Below the pieces are notes generated by a model, which saw only the letters and a program-made list of their open reading frames with translations, was not told the origin of the DNA and ran no database searches. Of a stretch of DNA of 64,000 bases, positions 24,134-35,639 are shown piece by piece (within the stretch, counting starts at the first letter, position 1; every line of letters begins with the position of its first letter). This stretch comes from Labia minor (taxonomy: Eukaryota > Arthropoda > Insecta > Dermaptera > Spongiphoridae), in contig OY720350.1 of the NCBI GenBank assembly GCA_963082975.1, forward strand, positions 37,802,660-37,866,659, read 5' to 3'. Both the position numbers and the translations under genes were made by a program.

Positions 24134-25332
24134 TTGATAGGTCCTAGTAACTTAAAAAAAAAATTAATTTCCTTATAATTATATTATTTTTAAAATATGA
24201 TCATAAAAACTTTATAAGGTTTATAAATTTTCAATAAAACATTTTAGTTAGTTGTAATTTAAAAAATATTTAAAAATGAATTTTGAAAAAGTCATAATGT
24301 CATTTTTTATTAATTACTAAATTCGTTATAAAAACTCGATAAGTAAATGGAAAAACTTTGATGAAAAAGTAAATAGGAATGATTTAAAACTCTGACTTTG
24401 ACGAATCTAACGTATTTATACTATGTTAATTAATAAAGTTAAAATTATTAAAGTGAGTTGAATTGCTAAAGAGAAAACTCTTTTGGCATGAATTTCGTAT
24501 GTAAAGAAAAGTTTAAAAATGAAATCTATTTAAAAGATTTCTTAAAATATCACTTATATGTATAAATGTTGACAAAGAATATTTTATTTTATTTATATAA
24601 CTAGAATATGAATGAATTATAAGATTGTTTCTAGTTCTTAATTAAGAGAAAATTAATTCTTGGAAATATATATTCATGAGGGTCAAATTTCTTATTCATC
24701 ATGTCCATTGAATCATCTTCATAAGAAAAGTTTATGAGAAATTATCCACTCAAAGTTCTCATTAAAGAATTCTTTTGTTGATAAATGAAGACAATTTAAT
24801 TATGTTTACTTTAAATGAAAAAAAGAAATAATAAAAGTTGAGGAGATTAAATATTGATAAGAAGAATTTTAGATAAATAAAGTGAATTTCATTAATAAAT
24901 ATTTATTTTATTTTATTTATAACGTTTATATAAAATCAAACTAAAATTTAATGTTTTATCCGAGGGCTGGGTAACTAATTAACAGTTCGAAAATCGATCG
25001 TGCAGTATTAATGCAAAAGCTGACTAAAAATGGTTTTAAAAAAAATATTAAAAAAACAATTAATGTCGATTATACCTAGGTTGACCATATTGGTGCGTGG
25101 GAAATAATTGGGAAATTATAATGTCAAAAACGAGACGATGTTATAAAATGAATAGTTGAGAATTAAAAGAAAATAGTTCAAAAAATCTGGAGTGTCTCCA
25201 CTCGACTATCTCGCAAATTTGAATTGGATTATATATTAACATACATGTATATTAATTTAAAATAAATTAAATTAATTAAATTATAAATTAAAATTAATAA
25301 ATAATATTTATTAAACCAGCGCATGTTTGGCT

Positions 25333-26060
25333 TGTGGCGTCACACAAATTATGCTCGAAGGCTCCAGAAGTCCAGACGCTTCGAGATGCTCTCAGAAACT
25401 TCCAGAAGATTCCAGGCGCTTCGAGAAGAAATAACTCCGCCCCCGGACACGCCCAATAGGGCGGACCAGAGGCGCTTGCTGGAGGTATATAAGGGCAGCC
25501 CGACAGCAGTCCGGCACCCAGTCCTATCCTCTCCATCCACTCCTAACCATCCTCTCCTACACGGGTCCCCTCACTTGGGGACCCCAACGTGACGGCTACG
25601 TCCGGGCCTCATCGCCTCGACTGCCTACGGCCCTCATTGCCATGGCTGGCTCCGTCACCATCATTCCCTTCCTCACCTTCCCGGCTTGCAGAGAGTAGGC
25701 AGATAGAGACTCTGTAAGCCATACCTCCCCGGGCCCGAGCATCGTCCTCTGGGCCACGAGCATCATCCACTGACCATCCTCCGGGCCACGGGCATCGTCC
25801 AGTGACCGTCCTCCAGACCGTCGTCCACGAGTCGCCCTGCGGTCAACCGCTCATCGGCCACGAGTCGCCCTCCGGTCCCCGCACACTGCTCACGGACCAT
25901 CATCCGACCCGGCCACATCACCGACCGCCCAGGGCCATCTAGCAGCACTCCGAGAGGACTTCGTACTCTGGATCCCACACCGACGATCCGCCTTCGGCCA
26001 CCTTCAGCGACTTCAACAACATCAGCGTTTTATTCCCCCCTTGATCCTGCTGGCCCCTCA
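25333..26060 (+). mobile_element. solo LTR of a retrotransposon
   Basis: A 728-bp GC-rich block starts TGTGGCGTCAC and ends GGCCCCTCA, with TG...CA ends and a perfect 4-bp duplication GGCT (25329-25332 and 26061-26064). The family A target sequence reads straight through once the block and one duplicate are removed. It contains a TATA box and upstream elements (see 25394-25493). There are no flanking internal regions or a second LTR. A 4-bp duplication fits Ty3/gypsy-type elements, but the clade cannot be proven from an LTR alone. Confidence 0.88.
25394..25493 (+). promoter_or_regulatory. LTR promoter: heat-shock-element array, GC box, CCAAT, TATA
   Basis: 25394-25413 is four alternating pentamers aGAAa-cTTCc-aGAAg-aTTCc, a textbook heat shock factor site. 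25419-25428 adds cTTCg-aGAAg. A GC-box-like ccgccccc lies at 25437, CCAAT at 25453-25457 and TATATAAG at 25486-25493. The order and spacing are those of a Pol II promoter reading to the right. Confidence 0.65.
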
Positions 26061-27183
26061 GGCTCTTTGTAGATGGCACCACGTCACGTGTTGGCGCATG
26101 AGATTTGCAGGGTTAAAAAATTAATTCTGGTAGTTTCAGCAATTCAATCAAGCTGAAATTCTATATATAGCAGTTTTATACAATTATTAATCATGTGAAA
26201 AATTATCAAACATATATCTTTATTTTTACTGTCACTTTAGAAGGAAAAAAATCAAAAAGTTGTAGGTAATGACCCTCTTCCGGTTGAGCTACATTTCTCA
26301 AAAGTTTCTAAAAAACTACGAATTTTGAATAATGCTCATGTACCAAATTTCATCATTCTAGCTCAAACCGTTTTTGCGTAATCTTGATTACATAAATTCG
26401 CACACACAAACGCCATATATGCGCTGGGTTAATAAATACTATTTATTAATTTTAATTTATAATTTAATTAATTTAATTTAATTTAAATTAATATATGTTA
26501 TTTAATCCAATTCAAATTTGCGAGATAGTCGAGTGGAGACACTCCAGATTTTTTTTATTCAGGATTTTATAATCGAATTCTGTAAAAAAAAAAATTACTT
26601 TGTATGAAATTTATTGTGATCCCGCCTGCTTAATTAATGGTAAACATTTGGAAAATATCAAGTTTATAAAAAAAGTAAATGAAAAAGAAATTGAAAGTTA
26701 TTGCCTCAAATAACTGTAAGAGCTCCAGCCTTAGATATTGGATTGAAGCTTCAGTTTTTACTAAATAAATTAACCGATTGAAATTTCCTTATACTTATAA
26801 TATTTGTACATAATTTGAGTACAGTACATATAATGTATATATTAAAAATTAATTTTATTTAATTGTTGAAAAATTTTAGCTACCTATATTGAATAGAAAT
26901 TCATTAATCGAAAAATTGAGATATTGGAGAAATGACTTTGATTATCTTATAAAAAAAAATCCCAATTACACATTGAAAAAGAAAATATTTTCGTTAAACA
27001 AAAAGTTATTCAAAATTTTCAATTAATTTTTCTTAAAAAAAAAATATTCAAAGTAATATTAATTTTAAATTCAATGAGTTTATTTTTATTTAATTTTCAT
27101 TAAGTAATTGATTTTTTTTTTGTTTTTATCATGACCATAAAAAGTATTACATTTTTTTTTTAAATTAATTATCATTTTTTTTA

Positions 27184-27468
27184 TTAAAATAATGGTTCAA
27201 TCGATGATGTATTCTGAGATACCGCTACGTGATTATCTTGAATAAAAGAATCTAAATTGTAGTTGAATTTGAAATTGCTTTTTCTCTCGTGTTCGGAATA
27301 ATTGGAGGGCATAGGCCTAAAAAAAGGTATTGGTGATGTTTTGGTATCGTCTTCGAGTAAATGGGCCGTGTATTCGAAACCAAGAACGATTCCAGGCCTG
27401 TCGGACGATCGAGTGAATATAAAAGAGGCACTGAAAGGTCGTTTTTCAAACCACGGATACAGGCCTCC
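27184..27468 (-). CDS. gene B terminal exon with stop codon
   Basis: This exon has a tcttttag acceptor and reads 94 codons to a TAA. It encodes GGLYPWFEKRPFSASFIFTR, then SSDRPGIVLGFEYT, and a low-complexity polar tail ending SSIEPLF. The gene A terminal exon (50270-50426) has GLYPWFLERSFS and SDQPGFIVGFEY at the same places, then stops after only seven further residues (AHVPKKT). The S-D-x-P-G-x(3)-GF-x-Y ending resembles the last strand of CUB domains, but the rest does not settle the family. Gene B has a C-terminal tail about 50 residues longer than gene A's. Confidence 0.65.
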   Translation of the reverse strand, partial: GGLYPWFEKRPFSASFIFTRSSDRPGIVLGFEYTAHLLEDDTKTSPIPFFRPMPSNYSEHERKSNFKFNYNLDSFIQDNHVAVSQNTSSIEPLF

Positions 27469-27644
27469 CTAAAAGACAATAACAATTATAGAGTAAATAT
27501 AATATATTTACGTAATATAAAATGTAAGTAAAATTTCAAATAATAATATTTTTAATAATAATAATAAATAATGATTATTTTTTTCTAATATAAATATAAA
27601 ATTTAATTTTCAACGAACTTAAGTGAGTTTATAAAATCGTTCAG

Positions 27645-27970
27645 TCTGTCGTTCTGTCGATCTGTCGTTCTGTCGTTCTGTCCGACATCAAACTCAAAAT
27701 TTTGAAATTCTGACTTCAGATTCGCAAAGAGCATCGAAAAGTAGTAATGTAAAGTGCCTTTCATTTTTTGATACCCCCTCGGGAACATGGTCAAAATGGC
27801 GTCCAAAGTTGAAATTTTTAATATTTAAAAATGCGAAATTTTAAATTCTGATTTCAGATTCGAATAGTTTATCGAAAAGTATTAATGTAAAGTGTTTTTT
27901 TATTTTTTGATATCACTTCAGGAACATAGTCAGAATGGCGACCAAAGTTAAAAATTTTAAAATTTATTTT
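27645..27970. repeat. CTGTCGTT microsatellite and a tandem duplication of about 135 bp
   Basis: 27645-27692 is a (CTGTCGTT)n-like tract. 27693-27835 and 27836-27970 repeat the same sequence ('aaattctgacttcagattcg', 'cgaaaagtattaatgtaaag', 'atggcgtccaaagttgaaa') with about 80 percent match by eye. Confidence 0.65.
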
Positions 27971-29084
27971 TAATAAATTGAATATTTTAAAACAGAAATT
28001 TATTCTTTATTTAAAGTGTCAATTGAATAGTCATTATATGAAAGTACTATATAGATATCATATATGGTTCATAAGATATGGGCTAAGTTGTAATTTACAA
28101 TTTGTAGATTATGAGACGGCCCCCTAACAGATGAAGGGTCAAGTGATGAGTCATTATGTAAATAAATTGAAATTTATTATAAATTATATAAATATCATTA
28201 AATTCTAATAATTATAAAATTTTATCTATCGACATTGTTTTTTAAAATAATAAAATACATTTTTAAATATAAACATTTTTTGTAATTTAATTTATACTAC
28301 AAATTTAAAATAAATAATTTTATCCAATAATATTTATATTTAATCTTGACTTATTTATAACTTAAATTAATCCGAACTTAAGTTCGTTTTGGCAATGCAA
28401 GCTTGCGCATTCCCAGATGTTTTCCTTTTGTTTCTGTATTTTTATTGGGCATTAATTTTTTTAACTTTTAGGATAAATGATTAATTTTATCCAGTTTTGA
28501 CTTAGTTATAATTATTTAATTATAAAATTAACTGATCTTGATAAGGTTCGATCCATCGATCTCAAGTTTAGAGAAAAAGTGATTTTTTTTTAACAAAATA
28601 ATTTAATCTTCATATCATAAATTCATATAAAAGAACATTTAGTGATTTCGAATATTAATATTTAATATAATTAGTATTCTATTAAGTTTTAAATTCAAAT
28701 AAAAAAAAATGGTTTTAATGATTTTAAAATTATCTAATTATTTCATGAATTTATGTTTAAAAATTAACTTATTTACTTAAATAATTTAAATTAAAAATGA
28801 GTAAAATATGGAAACATAATTATGTTATAATCTTAATCTTTATCTCTCTCTGTAACTCGAACGTTTTTGGCAAACGTTCCTATTGTGAGCCACCTCCATC
28901 CACACTTACTCTCTCCTCACTTCTTTCATTAAACCTTTACTATACCGATCGATCTCTTCAAAAACAAATTATTTCAATTTTATAATCAATAAATGAATTA
29001 TAATTTAAAAAATTTAAAAATTCAACTTTATTAATGAGAAATCTTGATGATCTATTTAATTAACTTTTTTTTTACTTTTGTTAC

Positions 29085-29273
29085 CTTATTATAATGAATG
29101 ATCATATTATATAGTACGGGTGTTGGTTTTACAATTGGAGCACCCTGGCTCAGACCTTTTAATTCAATAGTTTTAACACTTCCATAAGGGACCATAGCAG
29201 ATAATCGACCTCTTCCAATTGTCGAAACATTCAAAGAAAGGATTTTATATTCCAAAAGGGTCACTTCGACATC
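29085..29273 (-). CDS. gene B exon with IGRG / PYGSV motifs
   Basis: This 189-nt exon (63 codons, phase 0 at both ends) has an aattttag acceptor and a GTAACA donor. It encodes DVEVTLLEYKILSLNVS, then TIGRGRLSAMVPYGSV, and ends MIIHYNK. The gene A counterpart is split differently: its 56547-56659 exon begins at VIGRGSFSGPVPFGSV, so the preceding 18 residues sit in the upstream exon there. The conserved core is (V/T)IGRG-x(4,5)-VP(Y/F)GSV. No catalytic motif is recognised. The gene lies on the same strand as the carboxypeptidase-like gene, about 7 kb upstream of its first known exon. Confidence 0.65.
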
Positions 29274-29989
29274 CTAAAATTATAAATCAATTTAGTTTAG
29301 TAATAAATAAATTTAGTACTTACCCAATTTATATTCTCAAAATAAAAGATTTATTTTATAATGTTTTAATTTACTATTACAAACTATTACTAATTTTACT
29401 ACAATATAATAGACTACATAAAAAATTATTCCAAACTGCCATGTGATTGGTGTTGAAAGTCTCTGCTATTTCTTGACTACTTGAGTCAGTTTAACTCCAC
29501 CCATTGAAAATTGCATCGACTTTTTCAGAGCAAGCTACATCGACATTTCCGAAACAAATTGAAGTAAACTATTCTTGGGTCATTTGTTAATTGATAGCAT
29601 TCATACTTCATTTACAGTAAAAATCTATTTTATAGAGTATTTCTTTATATATTTCACTCATTTTCAAACAAATATAACTTTATTCAGGAATAAGGAATCA
29701 AAAACTATCTTCACAAAATATTAAAACTGAAATGTCAATTTTTATGAACACATTTGTTTGAAACAATGTGTTAGCATTGCCCGAAATACTATCTATTTGA
29801 AGATGATTCATTATTATTGGTTCAGCATGGAACCTAAATTCAAATTAATTTGAATTACCGCCCTCCGACTATGTTTATATATTAATTAAATAGAAGTAAT
29901 AATAAATGTTAGTGTTAAGTAATTATGGAAATTATATTGAGAATTTTAAGTTAATTTCATTTATAATTTTAAATATTTATTTTTAATGA

Positions 29990-30480
29990 GTGACACCCCA
30001 CCCTTACATATCTCCATAAAAAAGCGAACCGAACGCTTTGAAGAGCCTTCTTTGTTGTTTTGCCGCCCTTGCCTATTTGCCTGCCTTGTTGTCTTTGCCT
30101 ATCCGCCGACGCCTTGCTCAGCCAGTTTCGCTCGTATTTGGCCCGTACAAATTTACAACTTGAACGCGGTGCAATTTGGGATCGTCGACGCTGCTACAGA
30201 GACTTCAGCTGCCGGCCCTGTGCTCCAGGTTGTTCCGAGAGGGCAAACCCATTGGTTCCTGAGGGGGACCATTTCTGCCACGTTGGATCCGTTGGGGTCC
30301 AGTTAATCCGTTGGAAACTCGAAGGGTTTCCAAAGCCAATTGATATCTGGATCAATTGGCAATCAATCTGCAGCAGGGCGATCATCCAAGAGACGCGAGA
30401 CGGCGAATTCCCTTTCCCAATTTCCGTCGTCAAAAAACAGATAAGTCAACTTATATCCTCCCCTTTGAATTATATTAAAT
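29990..30480. other. GC-rich island with overlapping open frames
   Basis: About 490 bp are much richer in G+C than the flanks and open on both strands. The plus frame at 30060-30485 gives RRRCYRDFSCRPCAPGC; the minus frame at 30194-30433 is also open. No family was recognised, and neither strand has a convincing splice pair. It could be a CpG-rich exon, a promoter or a transposon part; a retrotransposon tail follows at 30760. Confidence 0.3.
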
Positions 30481-30759
30481 TTTAGATTAAGTTGTTATAT
30501 ATATTTAGGTGATCCTAAATATAATTAATCTTTTATTATTATGCTAAATTGATTTTAATTAATATTGTAAAATTTGATTACAGTTTTTATTTAGCAATCT
30601 TTTATCCATCCCGAAACTTTAATATTTTAAAAAGACCTTTTTATACAGTCCACCCAATTTTCAAGGAACGATAGAAGTGAAGAGGTATCTATCGTATGTT
30701 TATTAATCCCTCTTTTTAGCCCTTCGAGCAAAATTAATAGATATTAAGGATTCATTCTA

Positions 30760-31020
30760 TTTCATCCCATATTAACATCATTCAGAGGTTCCAAAATGCT
30801 GTCCTTAGGACCATTTCCGGCGTTCTCCCCGTTACATCCTATCAAAACTTCTCCATGGAGAATTTAATATTCCCCATATCACCGAAGTCATAAATCATTT
30901 AAGTACTAACTATCATAAAAGACTTACCTCTTACCAAAATCTAGCAGCAAGACAACTTACTTCAACAGACCATTAAACTAGAAGACTTAAAAGACTCCAG
31001 CCACAGGACTTACTTACGTA
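30760..31020 (+). pseudogene. Jockey-like non-LTR retrotransposon, reverse transcriptase C-terminal relic
   Basis: The plus strand reads IIQRFQNAVLRTISGVLP, then after one frameshift INHLSTNYHKRLTSYQNLAA. This 'IQRFQNA.LRTI..A' followed by 'Y..RL..H.N..A' arrangement is typical for the thumb and C-terminal part of Jockey-clade ORF2. The relic is frameshifted and lacks the upstream domains. Confidence 0.75.
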
Positions 31021-31271
31021 CAGACCCTAGCCACTTCTTCATCGTTCGCTAGCTCGCTGTCCTTTCCTTTCTTCTCGCCTAAATCCACTACCCATTCCTC
31101 CTCTGCTTCTTCCTGTTACCTCCCCTTTTACCTCTAATGCCCTATGCTTCTCCTTCCCCTGTTATATTCCCTAATCCCCTAAACAGCGCAAATGTATATA
31201 TGTTAATTTTTTTTTGTAAATAATGTAGACATTTTATTATTGCCCAAAGAATATATATATATATATTATTA

Positions 31272-31440
31272 TCAGATTTATCCGGGATATAATCACTTTT
31301 TTTGTGAGATTGTTTTCTCAATCTTTCGGCACCCATTTTGTCGCCATTTTTGCCTAAATAACCTCTTGAAAACGCCGAAACGTCGAGAAAACAATCTCAC
31401 AAAAATAAGTGATTATATCCCGGATAAATCTGATAATAAT
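31272..31440. repeat. inverted repeat with 45-bp arms
   Basis: 31272-31315 ('cagatttatccgggatataa', 'gtgagattgttttctc') is repeated inverted at 31393-31437, with about 75 bp between that include CGCCGAAACGTCGAG. The GAAACGTC motif is common at the ends of Penelope-like elements. Confidence 0.6.
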
Positions 31441-31515
31441 AATAATAAAATTCACGGAAATCTAAACCTACATATATTGTTTATGATGTTTCAGAGATTA
31501 TATTTTTATTTTTAC

Positions 31516-31694
31516 CTCTTCATAGTTTGATTTTTCACCACAAACTTTGATTTGCATGGGCAGAATGACTGATAAAATCGTTGCTGGTCTTTGAAAAGTA
31601 AAACTCTCGTTAATGAAGTGGAAAGGAATTGCTCGGTGAAGTAATGGATAAGAATGTTGGTCATGAACAATATGCCTCGTTAAAGGGTACAATC
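31516..31694 (-). CDS. gene B exon, unknown family (paralogue of gene A)
   Basis: This 179-nt exon has a ttttttaag acceptor and a GTAAAA donor. It encodes LYPLTRHIVHDQHSYPLLHR, then FINESFTFQRPATILSVILP and KVCGEKSNYEE. It starts with two bases of a split codon, as does the paralogous exon at 58145-58368 (MYPRTR... NFTF... VVLPTQVIDC). Shared features are YPxTR, a hydrophobic-strand region ILP/VLP, and a Cys about 5 residues after it. NES and NFT-type sites suggest a secreted, possibly N-glycosylated protein. I do not recognise the family; the strand pattern is vaguely CUB-like. It ends in phase 0, matching 29085-29273. Confidence 0.65.
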
Positions 31695-31733
31695 CTTAAA
31701 AAAATAACATTCATATTATAATTCATAGAATAA

Positions 31734-31737
<4 letters not shown>

Positions 31738-31784
<47 letters not shown>
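31738..31784. repeat. (TA)n microsatellite
   Basis: Uninterrupted TA tract of about 45 bp, just upstream (minus strand) of the 31516 exon of gene B. Confidence 0.95.
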
Positions 31785-31785
<1 letters not shown>

Positions 31786-32549
31786 CATCACAATACAGAT
31801 TATTAAACATTGATTTCCATTATTAAGTATTCCTTTTTTTTTCAAATTTTTATTTTAATAAAATTATCTATCTAATTTTTAATTTCAAATATAAAGTATA
31901 TTAATATTTAATTGGTATGATTGAATTTTTTAAATTAGAAAATTGAATAAATTTTAAGACTGACACATTGGGACCCAGATGTACAAACAAGGCGTACAAT
32001 AAATAATAAATTCTTTGTTGGTTGTATTGAATTGCTTTCCTCGACTGCGAAAAAAGCACTTACAGGAAACGACTTTTACTTGTTTATAGTTCGATTCTGT
32101 AAGTTGGGAGATTTTGTGTACTTCAAAAAATAAAAAAAAACATCCTAAGATGATTATGATAATTAGTTTCTCCCTTCTTCCATGTTTTTCATCTAGTATA
32201 GTGGGAAGGATAGGAAGAAAAAAATAACAACTAAAATTGTTAGGAAAACAAAATGCATAAATCCAATTCTTTTATAAAACGATTTTAAAATAACACTGTT
32301 CACCAATATAATTTTTTACACGATTGTTTTGCAACAAACCTCAAAAGAAAGAAAAAAATTAATATTAACTTTGAAGGACTGCGACTTGATGACTTATTTA
32401 ATTTGTATCAAGAAAAGTTTGGGAATACAAAATTTTATATATATTCACTATTATCTTTACTTTGTTTTATATTGTAATTCCACATCTCAATTATTTTTTA
32501 AATGTGAAATTTTATATCCGAGTTCATTTCGTAGATTTCAATACATAAT

Positions 32550-32818
32550 CAGAGGCGTAGCAAGGGGGGGGGGGAAGTGGGGATATCATGCCCCGGTCGC
32601 CAATTGCAGAGGGGCGCCAAATGGACTATAAGACGAATAAGTTTTATCGGAAAATTTTAATTTCTATTTTAATCGACTTTTGGGAAATTTATTTCAACTA
32701 TACATAATTATAATTAAATATATAAATTAATTTTATGCGTTTTAGAGGAGTAAAGGGTCAAAGGAGGGGCGCAAAAAATAGCATGCCCCGGGCGCCAGTT
32801 ATGCTCGTTACGCCTCTG
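32550..32818. mobile_element. hAT-type MITE, 269 bp
   Basis: Inverted ends CAGAGGCGTAGCAAGG / CTCGTTACGCCTCTG, flanked by tacataat and tacctaat (8 bp, one mismatch). It has inner GGGCGCCA inverted blocks and no coding capacity. Confidence 0.8.
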
Positions 32819-32826
32819 TACCTAAT

Positions 32827-34210
32827 CTAATGAATTTTTCAAAAGTTGATGTTTATATTAAATTTTATTTTTTTAATTCGAAGAACAATGTAATTGGAGT
32901 TAATTACTCATTTTTTTGTTTTCATATTACTCAGTTGTTTATATGTGGTAGTCCCCATATGTGACTTTTCAATCTATATTTACAGTAGTTGAATAATTAT
33001 AGTTTTATATTTTTAAATTAAATATATAATAAACAAAATTAATCTTATTTAAGTTTTAAAAATGAAAAAATAATATTTTTAAAATCGACTGAAATCTAAA
33101 AAAAAAAATTTTAATAAAGAAAACATTAAAAACCATAAATAAAAGCAATGAAATTATTTTAGAAAAGTAAATGAAAAAGTAAAATTAACTGTGTAATTAA
33201 AATCTAGGTGAATTTAAAATAGAATGGTCGAGCTGTTTAAGGAGATATTATAGTTTGTTAATCTAACATGCAATTCTGAAACAATATCCCCAAATTTATA
33301 ATAAATCACATGTATTTTTTATGTGGAAAAAATAAATTGGATATATTGATTATATAATTAATAAAAAAAAATTAATAATATTAATAATAACAAATCATAA
33401 ATTATACTAATAAATATTATGATGGATATATTGAATATTATTTAATATTATTTAATATTAGTTATATTACTCATCGAAAGGAAGCCCATTTGGATTTTAA
33501 AAGCTACAGTTTAAATAGCCCAGTTAAATAAAATTAAAAAAATATCTTGTGATTAAAAATAATGACATGTTTATATAAATATTGTATATTTGTTTTTTAA
33601 TTTGCAGTATAACAATCTATAAATTTTTCATGTTTTAATAAATATATTTTGAATGTAAATTTATTTTAAAATACGTCCATCCCAATTTATACATATTAAT
33701 ACGTACCATATACTAAATGAATTTTATTCAAAAATAAAATAAAAATCAATATATTAATGATCATCTTGTGTTTGGTTTATTTATATATTTATCAATGTAT
33801 ACAAATAATTATGTTTATATATTTTATGAAAGGGGGGGGAGGTAGGTGCGTGTAATCGACTCATTGTAATTTATCCAAAATGAATTTTAATTTCATGAGT
33901 GAAAATTATTATTATTTTAATTAATTCTGAATTTTACCAGACTTTCAGTATTCGCGGCAAACATAATTTTCAAATTATAATAATAATGTATATTGAGTAT
34001 TTTGGATTCTGTTTTTAAATTATTTTTCAAATAACTGCCAAAACAAAATTTTTTCTTTTGGATATATGTATTTTCCTTTCAATCAGTTAATAAGTTTGTT
34101 TTTTCGATATATTTTCTCTGAGATTCTTACACCCCCTTCTCGCCTCCAAAAGAGCGCGTGCACTAGAGGTTGAAAATCGAATTAAATAATCTATTTATTG
34201 GACATTATAA
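32827..34210. other. AT-rich intron sequence, nothing recognised
   Basis: No repeat family member, splice pair or coding frame was recognised here. Confidence 0.5.
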
Positions 34211-34213
34211 AAA

Positions 34214-35130
34214 ATCTGGAGTGTCTCCACTCGACTATCTCGCAATTTGAATTGGATTAAATAACATATATTATATTTAAATTAAATTTAAATAATTATA
34301 AATTAAAATTAATAAAAAAATATTTATTAAACCAGCGCGTCTTTGGCTCTTTGTTGATGGCACCACGTTACGTGCTGGCGCGTGATTGCCAGTCACCTTG
34401 TTAAAAACTTAATTCCGGTACTTTCAGGATTTCAATCAAGCTGAAATTCTATATATAGCAGTTTTATACAATTTTTAATCATGTGAAAAACTATCAAATA
34501 TTTATCTTTATTTTTACGGCCAGTTAGAAAAATAAGCTGGAGTGTCTCCACTCGAAAATCTCGCAATTTGAATTGCATTAAATAACATAATATATTATAT
34601 TTAAATTAAATTTAATTAATTATAAAATATAAATAATAAATATTAAACCAGCGCATGTTTGGCTTTTTATTGATGGCACCATGGCACGTGTTGGCGCTTG
34701 AGATTTGCAGTGTTAAAAAATTAATTCTGGTACTTTCAGCGATTCAATCAAGCTGAAATTCTATATATAGCAGTTTTATACAATTATTATCCATGTGAAA
34801 AATTATCAAACATATATCTTTATTACGGTCACTTTAGAAGAAAAAAAATCAAAACGTTGTAGGTAATGACCCTCTTCCGGTTGAGCTACATTTCTCAAAA
34901 GTTGATAGAAAACTATGAATTTTGAATAATGTCCATGTACCAAATTTCATCATTCTAGCTCAAACCGTTTTTGCGTAATCTTGTCTACACACATACACAC
35001 ACACACACAGACATTTTTCTCAACCTTAGTGAAAATGATTCAGGAACCTTCAAAACGTATAAAAACATCAAAATCTCAACATCGAAAATTTTCGTGATCG
35101 CAATACTATCTCTTACGAGATAGTAAAAAA
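34214..35130 (-). repeat. two adjacent copies of repeat family A
   Basis: 34214-34525 is a truncated copy (3' hairpin end to 'tttttacggccag'). 34536-35130 is a complete copy ending in the hairpin-forming actatctcttacgagatagt. They are in the same orientation, about 10 bp apart. Confidence 0.85.
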
Positions 35131-35480
35131 TGAAAATGTGATAGATTGCTTTTTATAAAATTTAATTTTTATTGAAATATTTTTCTTTCAGTTCAGTACG
35201 TAATTATTTTATTTAAAAAAAATAGTGTGTGGTGGGATGAAAATTATACAATTTTAAAATATGAATTGTTTAACGATTGTAATATAACTATAAATTAAAT
35301 GTAAATACTTATAATGATAAAAGAGAGTAAAAGATGTTACCTCTGATAAGATGTAGCAGGCCGACTTGTTATTTAGAAGATATCGTTGTGTTTAGCTGCA
35401 TTCTGTACGTTCACTACACTTTAGATACCTAAAACGTGTAATAAAAAAAACACTGAGTTCTGACTGCTTTGATTGTTTGT
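35120..35480. repeat. diverged duplicate of 42535-43300
   Basis: Blocks such as 'tttataaaatttaatttttattgaaatattttt' and 'gaagatatcg(t/a)tg(t/a)gttt' occur in the same order at both places. On the minus strand the 35.35-kb block looks like a former exon with a GTAACA donor, but all frames have stops. Confidence 0.4.
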
Positions 35481-35639
35481 AATAGACTGACAGACAAAAT
35501 ATATAAATATTTCATTTAATTAATAATAATAATTCCCTCTTAGAAAAAATATTTTTTTACTCTAATCGGATTAACATTTTTATTAAAAAAAAAAAAAAAA
35601 ATAATTCAAATGAATTATATAAAAATTCCAGGCAATTTT

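Larger units (their letters stand above)
25187..26550. repeat. repeat family A composite with two 3' hairpin ends, split by an LTR
   Basis: The left end (25189) is the hairpin end in minus orientation. The family body resumes after the LTR at 26061 and continues to about 26400. From about 26410 a second, plus-oriented 3' end runs to gagtggagacactccag (26549). The unit therefore has hairpin ends on both sides, head to head. Confidence 0.75.

Noticed and set aside
25763..25978. Minus-strand and plus-strand frames in the GC-rich block
   Set aside because: The block is a solo LTR with TG...CA ends and a target duplication; the frames follow from its GC content.
28797..28985. Small plus-strand frame with a signal-peptide-like start (IWKHNYVIILIFISLCNS)
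   Set aside because: Short, no homology, no Kozak or splice context, and in an AT-rich region where hydrophobic frames arise by chance.
35340..35440. Exon-like minus-strand block with acceptor and GTAACA donor
   Set aside because: All three frames contain stop codons.
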